From: an uncultured Eubacteriales bacterium
GTDB taxonomy: Bacteria > Bacillota > Clostridia > Christensenellales > Aristaeellaceae
DNA: 64,000 nucleotides
NCBI GenBank assembly: GCA_902790175.1
Contig: CADAQZ010000001.1
Span: 59,152 to 123,151 of the forward strand
Direction: 5' to 3'
Under the pieces are notes generated by a model. It ran no database searches, was not told the origin of the DNA, and saw only the letters and a program-made list of their open reading frames with translations. Each line of letters begins with the position of its first letter. The first letter of the stretch is position 1. The translations under genes and the position numbers were made by a program. Below, piece after piece: positions 57,929 through 64,000 of the stretch.

Positions 57929-59496
57929 TTATTCGGCGGTGTAGCCGAAGATGTCAGCCATCTTGGCGGTGCGCTCGTCGATGATCGCCTGGCCGCCGTT
58001 GTCGAGGTAATCCTGCATGCCCTGGTCGTACACGGCGTCGAACTCCTCCTCGGAGGCCACGACGGCCTTGTTCAGCAGGGTGTCGCGGAAGGTGGGCAGC
58101 TGCGTGCCGTACTCCTGCTCGGCCTCGATGTCGCCGCAGTTGAACACCTTCACGATGCGGCCGTCCGCCTTCGCGGCGGCGTTGGCGACGTTGATCAGGT
58201 CGGACGCCACGGGCGCATAGCCCAGCGCGGTGGTGACCGCGGTCGCGTCGCCCAGGTACAGGCCGTTCACGGTGATGGTGTAGTCGATGTTGTTCAGGCT
58301 GTTCTGGAGCCAGTCGCCCGTGGTGGCCAGTTTCTCAAAGCCGCCCTCGACCGCGTTGTAGCTCTCGCCCTCCTTGCCCAGCTGCAGGAACGCGATGGTC
58401 TCCGGATCGGAGATGAAGTCCAGGTACAACAGGGAGGCGAGGGGCTCGTCGTTGGTGGCCGGGAAGAACACCTTGCGGTCGATCGGGGGCGCCAGGAACT
58501 TGCGGTGCACGCCCGCGTCGTTCACGAAGCAGTCCACGGCGATGTAGGCCGCGTCGTCGCCGGCACTGCGCTGCAGGTTCGCCTGGATGGAGTCGTCGCC
58601 GCCGCGATAGGGATAATCCCAGTTGTGCTGGAACGCGCCCACGAAGCCGGCCTTCATCATGTCGTCCTCGTGCGAGGAATCCTGGGCATACTCGGCAAAG
58701 TCCTTCCAGACCAGGCCCTCGTTGTACCACTTGTTCAGCACGCGGACGCCTTCCTTGTAGTTGGGATACAGCAGGTGGCGATCGTCGAAGCCGTGGATGT
58801 ACAGGTCTTCGTCCTTCGCGTCGTCCGGCACATAGGCCATGAACAGCAGGTCGTTGCGCCAGCCGATGTCATAGCTGGTGCTGTAGGGCACCATCTTGTC
58901 GGCGTCCGCGCCCAGCAGGGTCTCGGCGTTGTCGCGGAAGGCCACCAGGCAGTCGTGGAACTCCTCTTCGGTGGTGGGCAGGGCCAGGCCCAGCTTGTCC
59001 AGCCAGTCCTTGCGGATGAAGGTGTTGATGCGGGCGTTCTCCGCCAGCGTCGCCTCGATGGCCCACAGGTCGCCGGTCTCGGGGTTCTGGTCCCAGTAGA
59101 TGTTGTTGGTGGGGCTCAGCAGGTTCCACAGGTTCGGCAGGATGTCCTTGTACTCCTCGAGGGGCTTGCCGTCGATGTCGTTCAGGTTCACGATGCCGCC
59201 CATCTGCGCATACTTGGCGATGGTGGGATAGGAATAGGTCACGCAAACGTCGGGCGCGTCGCCGGCCGCCAGCGCGGTGTTCATGTCGTCGACCTCGGTC
59301 CAGCGGCCGATGGAGACGAACTCGACTTCCACATTGTGCTGCTCAAGCATGCCCTGCTTGATGTAGTCGGTGTACACGTTGTTGGTGGGATCGGTGCCGC
59401 CGTCGTTGTTGCGGTTGTAGATCTCAACGGTGATGTGCTTGGTCTCACGGACAGCAGCATGGCCAGCGCCAGGACGAGGGTCAACAGTCTCTTCAT
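57929..59496 (-). pseudogene. ABC importer solute-binding protein with frameshift in its signal peptide
   Basis: The body (from about residue 17, TKHITVEIYNRNNDGGTDPT, to IIDERTAKMADIFGYTAE) is a family-1 oligosaccharide-binding protein of about 510 residues next to LplB/YtcP permeases. Its start is out of frame: GAAGGAGG and ATG at 59496 begin a perfect signal peptide MKRLLTLVLALAMLLS, but after TCC the reading needs to slip one base to reach VRETKHITVEI. The cleavage region is also shorter than normal, so a deletion of 1 mod 3 bases (for example ten) near 59450 is likely. Without a shift the exported protein cannot be made. It is a recent mutation or an assembly error. Confidence 0.7.
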
Positions 59497-59546
59497 GTGG
59501 TCTTCCTCCTTCTATATTGTGAGCCTCCGGGCTCAAAGATACGATA

Positions 59547-60419
59547 TCAGCCCTTCACGGCGCCGAGCGTGACGCCGGTGACGAAGTAGCGCTGCAGCCA
59601 GGGATAGATCAGCAAAATCGGCACCGTGGCGAACATGACAGTGGCCATCTTCAGCGTCTCGCCCAAGCCGGGCGTGGAGAAGCCCTCCTGCGTGGCCACT
59701 TCCACATTCGTGGTGTTCTGCAGGATGTTGTACAGCAATAGCTGGATCGGGAACAGGTCCTCGCGCTTCTTCAGGTACAATAGTGCGTCGGAAAAGCCGT
59801 TCCAGCGGCCCACCGCGTAGAACAGCGCCAGCGTGGCCAGCACCGCCTTGGAAAGCGGCAGGTAGATCATGATCAGCGTGCGGATCGGGCCCGCGCCGTC
59901 GATCTCCGCGGCCTCGCGCAGGCTCTCGGGCACGCCGTAGAAGAACGAGCGCATGATGATCATGTTGTACACGCTCAGGCAGCCGGGGATCGCCAGCACC
60001 CACACCGTGTCCAGCATGTTCAGGTTCTTCAAAAGCAGGTAGTGCGGGATCATGCCCGCGGAGAAGTACATCGTGAACAGGATCAGCGCGTTGAGCACCT
60101 TGCCGCCCTTGAGCTGGTCGTAGGTCAGCGGGTAGGCGCACATCACCGTCATCGTCAAGGAGAGCAGCGTGCAGCACAGTGTCAAAAGGCCCGTGTACCA
60201 CAGCGAGTGGACGTACTTGGCGTCCTTGAGCACGGTGGTGTAGGCGTCCACGTTCCAGCCCTTCGGCCAGAGCACGACCTCGTTGCGGATCAGGTATTCG
60301 GCGGAGGACAGCGAGCGCGCCAGCACGTTCAGCATCGGCACCAGGCAGATGAACATCACGATGAAGCTGACGACGGCGATCACCCAGTCGCCGATGCGGG
60401 TGGATTTCGATTTGATCAC
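59547..60419 (-). CDS. ABC oligosaccharide permease, YtcP/LplC type
   Basis: A 290-residue permease with six helices. EAA loop PESLREAAEIDGAGPIRTLI then MIYLPLSKA, and the family end FVTGVTLGAVKG. The start is a GTG at 60419 after GGGGAGGTGG. It lies 15 bases after its partner permease and 50 bases before the binding protein gene, mirroring the order at 48983-52630. Confidence 0.88.
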   Translation of the reverse strand: MIKSKSTRIGDWVIAVVSFIVMFICLVPMLNVLARSLSSAEYLIRNEVVLWPKGWNVDAYTTVLKDAKYVHSLWYTGLLTLCCTLLSLTMTVMCAYPLTYDQLKGGKVLNALILFTMYFSAGMIPHYLLLKNLNMLDTVWVLAIPGCLSVYNMIIMRSFFYGVPESLREAAEIDGAGPIRTLIMIYLPLSKAVLATLALFYAVGRWNGFSDALLYLKKREDLFPIQLLLYNILQNTTNVEVATQEGFSTPGLGETLKMATVMFATVPILLIYPWLQRYFVTGVTLGAVKG

Positions 60420-60434
60420 TCTCGGCCACCTCCC

Positions 60435-61403
60435 CTACATGATGCCGCGCTCGCCCATGCGCTTGGCCAGGCTGTTCGCGGCGATCAGGAAGATGACGCC
60501 CACCACGCTCTGGAACAGGCCCACGGCGGTGGACAGGCTGAACTGGCTGTTCTGCAGGCCGCGCTGGTAGACGTAGATCGATATCACGTGTGACACGTCC
60601 GTCACCAGCTTGTTGCTCAACGCCAGCGGGCGGTCGAACTCGGAGCCGAGGATGCGGCCCAGGTTCATGATCAGCAGCGTGATGATCGTCGGGCGAAGGC
60701 CCGGCAGCGTCACGTGCCAGATGCGCTTGAAGCGGCCCGCGCCGTCCACGGCGGCGGCCTCGTACAGCTCGGGGCTGATGTTCGTCAGTGCGGCGAGGTA
60801 GATGATCGTGCCCCATCCAGCCTCCTTCCAGATGCCCAGCACCACGTAGGTGGCCACCCACCAGTTGGGCTTGCTCATGAAGGGGATGGAGGCGTCGGGG
60901 TTGGCGGTCATGCGCTTGTAGAGGATGTTGATCAGGCCGTCGTTTCCGGCGAACAGGCGCAGCGCCAGGCCAGAGATGATGATCCAGCTCAAAAAGTGGG
61001 GCATGTAGAGCACAGTCTGCGTGATCTTCTTGAAGCGCCTGAACGACAGCTCGTTCAGCAATAGCGCCAGCAATATCGGCGCGGGGAAGCCGCAGGCCAA
61101 ATCCAGCAGGTTCAGCGTCAGCGTGTTGCGCAGCGCGTTGTGGAACGTGCGGTCCTTGAACGCCTTGATGAACCACTCGAAGCCGTTGTTCTTGGCCCAG
61201 GGCAGCTCCCAGGGCGCCTTGAAGATGTTGTTCTGCTTGAAGGCGCTGAGTATGTAGGCCATCGGCGCGTAGCGGAAGATGATGAAAAATACCAGCGGCA
61301 AAATCAGCAGCAGGTACAGCGTGCCGTAGCGGCGCATGTAGGACTTGAAGTTTGCCGACTTCGTGCCGCGCCTGCCGTCCGGGACGATCACACCCTTGTT
61401 CAA
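60435..61403 (-). CDS. ABC oligosaccharide permease, LplB type
   Basis: A 322-residue permease heading the operon. RRYGTLYLLLILPLVFFIIF is the first helix; EAA loop SPELYEAAAVDGAGRFKRIW then HVTLPGLRP. A TTG start at 61403 is preferred: GGGGGAGG lies seven bases upstream, whereas the longer open frame is arginine-rich and crosses the promoter. Substrate probably an oligosaccharide; the ATPase is elsewhere. Confidence 0.85.
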   Translation of the reverse strand: MNKGVIVPDGRRGTKSANFKSYMRRYGTLYLLLILPLVFFIIFRYAPMAYILSAFKQNNIFKAPWELPWAKNNGFEWFIKAFKDRTFHNALRNTLTLNLLDLACGFPAPILLALLLNELSFRRFKKITQTVLYMPHFLSWIIISGLALRLFAGNDGLINILYKRMTANPDASIPFMSKPNWWVATYVVLGIWKEAGWGTIIYLAALTNISPELYEAAAVDGAGRFKRIWHVTLPGLRPTIITLLIMNLGRILGSEFDRPLALSNKLVTDVSHVISIYVYQRGLQNSQFSLSTAVGLFQSVVGVIFLIAANSLAKRMGERGIM

Positions 61404-61510
61404 GTTCGGTCCTCCCCCTTTCGTCTGTCCGGGGAAATCGTTTGCGCTTTCCCACGGGCGTCGCCAGCAAGAACGCGAGCGCCGGGCCCGCGTCGGGCGG
61501 GCACACCCAT

Positions 61511-61556
61511 ATTGTAACATCAAATCAACAAAAAATCAATAAGGGAAATCGATTTC
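61511..61556 (-). promoter_or_regulatory. promoter and LacI-like operator of the third importer
   Basis: Minus strand TTGATT, 17 bases, TACAAT (61511-61539). Five bases upstream of the -35 is the perfect 12-base palindrome GAAATCGATTTC (61545-61556), a shape typical of LacI/GalR-family operators. No such regulator is encoded in the window. Confidence 0.55.
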
Positions 61557-61635
61557 TTTTTAGTTTTTGCTCTCCGTCGCGCCTCAGCGGATGTTTTTGC
61601 GAAGCCCAGGTTCGCGCAGCGGTTCGATCCACGCA

Positions 61636-61683
61636 AAGGGCCCCGCCCGCGGCGTCGCAAGACAGCCGTGGGGCGGGGCCCTT
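61636..61683 (-). terminator. GC-rich hairpin downstream of tag
   Basis: 13-base arms AAGGGCCCCGCCC and GGGCGGGGCCCTT enclose a further GC-rich loop. T-runs are short. It could end the tag transcript. Confidence 0.5.
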
Positions 61684-61771
61684 GTCCAAAGGAACACTAT
61701 CATAAAAAGAGACGGATAAAATCGAAGGCGGTATTCTAAGCGACATCCTTCCGTTGGACCAACGCTCATTT

Positions 61772-61858
61772 GAGAGCGCGCGGGATTCGAACCCGCATCT
61801 CCGCCCCCGTAAACGAAGGAACCGCGATCCACAATGCCGTCCCGCGCCGGTCGCCCGG
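61772..61858 (-). other. tRNA-like fragment with T-arm, unresolved
   Basis: On the minus strand GCGGG-TTCGAAT-CCCGC (61780-61796) is a perfect T-arm with the universal TTCGAAT loop, preceded upstream by a GCGCCGG-GCGA-CCGGCGC hairpin (around 61842-61859). I could not build acceptor, D- or anticodon stems around it, so it is either a tRNA relic, an unusual small RNA or chance. The stretch 61557-61771 otherwise holds only the hairpin at 61636-61683. Confidence 0.35.
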
Positions 61859-61908
61859 CGCAACTTCATTCTATCACAACCCCGGAAGCATTGTCAACTT
61901 CGCGCTTT

Positions 61909-62511
61909 TTACTTTTCCAGGTAGCGCCGCTTCCTGACGGTCGGGTTGCTCTCGTTGATCGCCCAGTAGCAGGGGCAATCCTTCCCGTGGTCGTTGATGA
62001 CGCCGCAGGCTTGCAAGTGGGAATACACCGTCACCGTGCCCAGATACTTGAAGCCGTATGCCTTCAATTCCTTCGCGATGGCGTCCGACAGCCCGTTGCT
62101 GACGGGGATTTTCCCATTCTCATGTCCGATGTACAGGATGGTTTTTCCGCCGCTGTGCGCCCACAGCCAGTCGCAAAAGCTTCCGTGTTCCCAGCGGATC
62201 TTCTGGAAGCACCGGGCGTTGTTGATGACCGCCTCGATCTTGCGGCGGGAGCGAATCATGCCCGGCGTGTTCATGATGCGCTCGATGTCCGCGTCCGTAT
62301 AGGCGGCGATCCGGTCGTAGTCAAAACCGTCGAAGCATTCCCGGAAGATCTCCCGCTTCTTGATCATCAGGCTCCAGGAGAGCCCGCACTGCATGGCCTC
62401 CATCATCAGGTGCTCAAACATGACCCGATCGTCATGCACGGGCACGCCCCACTCCGTATCGTGGTAGGTCCTCATGGCTTCAAAGGTGAAGCCCCAATCG
62501 CAAGTACTCAT
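61909..62511 (-). CDS. tag: DNA-3-methyladenine glycosylase I
   Basis: A 200-residue base-excision enzyme removing 3-methyladenine from DNA. Zinc ligands fall exactly where E. coli Tag has them: C4 and H17 in CDWGF...YHDTEWGVP, then NDHGKDCPCY near the end. The core QCGLSWSLMIKKREIFRECF and GFKYLGTVTVYSHLQACG are family-typical. GGAG lies ten bases before the ATG. Its 5' end overlaps the remnant of a chloramphenicol acetyltransferase by about 30 bases. Confidence 0.9.
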   Translation of the reverse strand: MSTCDWGFTFEAMRTYHDTEWGVPVHDDRVMFEHLMMEAMQCGLSWSLMIKKREIFRECFDGFDYDRIAAYTDADIERIMNTPGMIRSRRKIEAVINNARCFQKIRWEHGSFCDWLWAHSGGKTILYIGHENGKIPVSNGLSDAIAKELKAYGFKYLGTVTVYSHLQACGVINDHGKDCPCYWAINESNPTVRKRRYLEK

Positions 62512-62854
62512 CCGTGATCAACTCCCAATATTGCTCCATACCCATGTGGTGATGAAGCGTGCAATAGGTATAGGATCCATCCGCCAACAATTCCACATGC
62601 TACGTCGGACATTCATCGTACTCGACGATCTCATCGTTATGAATCCTCTGGCGCAATTCCGGCACGCCATCCGCCGCCAATGCAACGGCATGCATGAACA
62701 TGAGGTATAAGGAATGGCCCGAAGAACGGCAAAACCGCACCATCCCCGTCACATCAGCCTCGACCGTCACGCCGACATACGGGTACGCCAACGAGCGGAA
62801 ATACTCAAATTACTCGCGACGTGGGTACTCCTGCATATTCATGATGCGCTTCAT
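62480..62854 (-). pseudogene. decayed chloramphenicol acetyltransferase-like gene
   Basis: The frame starting ATGAAGCGCATC at 62854 reads a short N-terminus, a TAA, then FEYFRSLAYPYVGVTVEADV and SLYLMFMHAVALAADGVPEL then RQRIHNDEIVEYDECPT, a TAG, then HVELLADGSYTYCTLHHHMG and MEQYW, ending at a TGA at 62480. This is the N-terminal half of a CAT-type acyltransferase (family PF00302). Two single-base changes from sense codons (Tyr and Ser positions) created the stops, and the C-terminal half with the catalytic histidine motif HHxxxDG is gone. It is not functional. It may once have given chloramphenicol resistance or acylated another substrate. Confidence 0.75.
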
Positions 62855-63392
62855 TATTCCCTCCATCTGCCTCCCAATTCAGCTCAAACAGGCTGAAAAC
62901 CGGGATATCCTCAATCCCGCGCTCCAGGTCCACATCTCCCGCATAGGTAAAACCATTCTTCTCGTAAAGCTTCCTGGCGGGATGATTGTCCGGGACGATA
63001 TCCACGCGAAGCGCCTTGTAGCCATCGCTCTGTGCTTTTTCCACACAATACCGGATGATCTCCGAGCCCAGCTCCTGGCCCTGCCGCTTCGGGTCTATCG
63101 CCAGCGTATGCAGGACCATATATTCGCCGTCGGGTAGAGCCTGCTTCCAGCTTCCCTTCCGGTAGTTTCCCTTCGGATCGGCATTCAGGACGAAAGCGCC
63201 GACAATTTGATCCGAATCCAGACAGATGTACTGGTCTCCCATCCGCGCCGCTTCCCGAACGGACCCCTCTGACGGGTAGATGCCGTAAACCCACTTTGGG
63301 TAATTGATGTGATTGTCCAGCCAGAGCACCACCCTGTCGTAGAAGGCGCCCAGGGGAACAATGTCTGCCGCTTTACATTTTCGTATGTTCAT
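62805..63392 (-). CDS. GNAT family N-acetyltransferase
   Basis: A 195-residue acetyltransferase. The acetyl-CoA region is HTLAIDPKRQGQELGSEIIR (motif A), followed by VPDNHPARKLYEKNGFTYAG. ATG at 63392 follows GAGGTG. Its last 17 codons overlap the start of the chloramphenicol acetyltransferase remnant in another frame. Substrate unknown. It is in a less GC-rich stretch than the rest of the window. Confidence 0.85.
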   Translation of the reverse strand: MNIRKCKAADIVPLGAFYDRVVLWLDNHINYPKWVYGIYPSEGSVREAARMGDQYICLDSDQIVGAFVLNADPKGNYRKGSWKQALPDGEYMVLHTLAIDPKRQGQELGSEIIRYCVEKAQSDGYKALRVDIVPDNHPARKLYEKNGFTYAGDVDLERGIEDIPVFSLFELNWEADGGNNEAHHEYAGVPTSRVI

Positions 63393-63432
63393 TGCCACCT
63401 CGTCCACAGGTTCAACTCTGTGTTCATTCGGT

Positions 63433-63608
63433 CAACACAGTCGGACAACTGAAGCGTTATAAACCAGATTCATTCTTCCGTGAAATCCGTGTCCATGGCA
63501 ACCTGCAATTCATAATCCGGCAACACAGTCGGACAACTGAAGCGTTATAAACCAGATTCATTCTTCCGTGAAATCCGTGTCCATGGCAACCTGCAATTCA
63601 TAATCCGG
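63433..63608. repeat. exact 88-bp tandem duplication
   Basis: 63433-63520 and 63521-63608 are identical over 88 bases. The unit includes the last 15 codons and stop of the cation transporter gene and about 38 bases of downstream sequence. Copy one is therefore non-coding. Nothing else lies in 63393-63557. Confidence 0.95.
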
Positions 63609-64000
63609 AAATGCCCTCTGTACATCGGCGACCACTTCCATGTAGACAGCTCTGCGGTCTTTTGCTTCAAAGCTGATCACGATATCGAAGCGCATCGTTT
63701 TCTGATCCTTCAGCAGATAGAACCCGTGCATCTGCCGGACGTGCTCGTGGGCAAAGACGATGGCTTCAACCTGTCGCTTGGCCTGAATGACCGCCTCATC
63801 TGTCGTGTTCACCGAGTAAACGCCGATGGCCGTCAGGATGACGCGATGCTCCCCGAGGACCTTCATCGTGATCTCGCGGATCAGCTGATCCAATCGGTCC
63901 GCCGAGTATGTATCCGGCACCTCGATGTGGATGGAGCCGTTCCACGTGTCCGGCCCGTAGTTGTTCAGCACCAGGTCATACGCGCCCTGCACATCCGGGA
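63558..64000 (-). CDS. cation diffusion facilitator, C-terminal part (cut by window edge)
   Basis: The last 147 codons or so of a CDF-family exporter of zinc, cobalt, cadmium or manganese. What is present is the cytoplasmic ZT-dimer domain: DVQGAYDLVLNNYGPDTWNG, SIHIEVPDTYSADRLDQLIR and VILTAIGVYSVNT, where H and E/D residues bind the regulatory metal. The frame remains open to base 64000 (PDV before QGAYD), so the membrane half and start are outside. Its 3' end is part of the 88-bp tandem duplication. Confidence 0.85.
   Translation of the reverse strand, partial: PDVQGAYDLVLNNYGPDTWNGSIHIEVPDTYSADRLDQLIREITMKVLGEHRVILTAIGVYSVNTTDEAVIQAKRQVEAIVFAHEHVRQMHGFYLLKDQKTMRFDIVISFEAKDRRAVYMEVVADVQRAFPDYELQVAMDTDFTEE

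Noticed and set aside
6749-61403. ABC ATPase for the sugar importers
   Set aside because: The only ABC ATPase in the window (24075-25493) is of exporter ABCG type and overlaps its own permease, so it does not belong to them.
61772-61858. Complete tRNA (including selenocysteine or serine type)
   Set aside because: No acceptor stem, D-arm or anticodon stem could be formed around the T-arm.
62580-62830. Stop-codon readthrough or recoding in the CAT gene
   Set aside because: Two different stop codons and a missing C-terminal half fit decay better than recoding.
63433-63608. CRISPR array
   Set aside because: There are two directly joined copies without spacers, and the unit contains coding sequence.

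Overview
The window looks like the chromosome of a GC-rich Firmicutes bacterium, most likely a gut or rumen Clostridia lineage. The reasons are strong AGGAGG-type ribosome binding sites, consensus sigma-A promoters, families typical of Firmicutes (YprB-type exonuclease, YunG, YwaF/TIGR02206, TIGR04086, LplB/YtcP-type sugar permeases, an RsbV/RsbW-like pair), and several palindromic repeat families common in such genomes. There is no phage, plasmid, CRISPR array or rRNA. One tRNA (Val-GAC) is present. No taxonomic marker is conclusive, so the lineage is an inference.

Left part (1-12.8 kb): GNAT, a threonine-aldolase-type lyase, a PutP-type symporter, a small membrane protein, a YprB-like exonuclease overlapping a TPR protein, tRNA-Val, then a complete sugar ABC importer without its ATPase (binding protein, attenuator hairpin, two permeases). 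Next comes an operon of a membrane-anchored Hsp70-like ATPase and a membrane partner protein. 12.8-22.7 kb: GH13 amylase, GT2 glycosyltransferase, MATE exporter with YunG-like protein, a PNPOx-like protein with a membrane EAL phosphodiesterase, and a VanX-like dipeptidase with CstA.

Middle part (22.7-38.8 kb): a leftward run holding a cysteine-rich peptidoglycan-binding protein, an anti-anti-sigma (STAS) / anti-sigma kinase pair with a third small protein, a PheC-like periplasmic protein, a LURP-one protein, an exported HAD phosphatase, and an ABCG-like half transporter whose permease carries a 27-residue tandem repeat. Then an esterase, a periplasmic-sensing GGDEF-EAL protein, and an ECF sigma / zinc-finger anti-sigma / DUF4097 operon with its own ECF-type promoter.

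38.8-43.6 kb holds a two-gene operon of TIR-transmembrane-beta-propeller proteins, one TIR with the catalytic glutamate and one degenerate. This is the best candidate for an undescribed signalling or defence system here. Right part (43.6-64 kb): an iron alcohol dehydrogenase under a MerR-type 19-bp-spacer promoter, a lipase-like and a YwaF-like protein, two LplB/YtcP-type sugar importers with GH-A and GH51 glycosidases, a diguanylate cyclase whose sensor is paralogous to that of the EAL protein at 33.4-36.3 kb, and a second cyclase split by a frameshift. The last 1.5 kb is visibly less GC-rich and holds Tag glycosylase, a decayed chloramphenicol acetyltransferase, a GNAT and the 3' end of a cation diffusion facilitator with an exact 88-bp tandem duplication.

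Themes: plant or host glycan use (three importers, three glycosidases), c-di-GMP signalling (four enzymes, two with matching sensors), and envelope surveillance (ECF sigma, STAS/RsbW, TIR and Hsp70 membrane modules). Classical helix-turn-helix repressors are absent from the window although operator-like palindromes are present.
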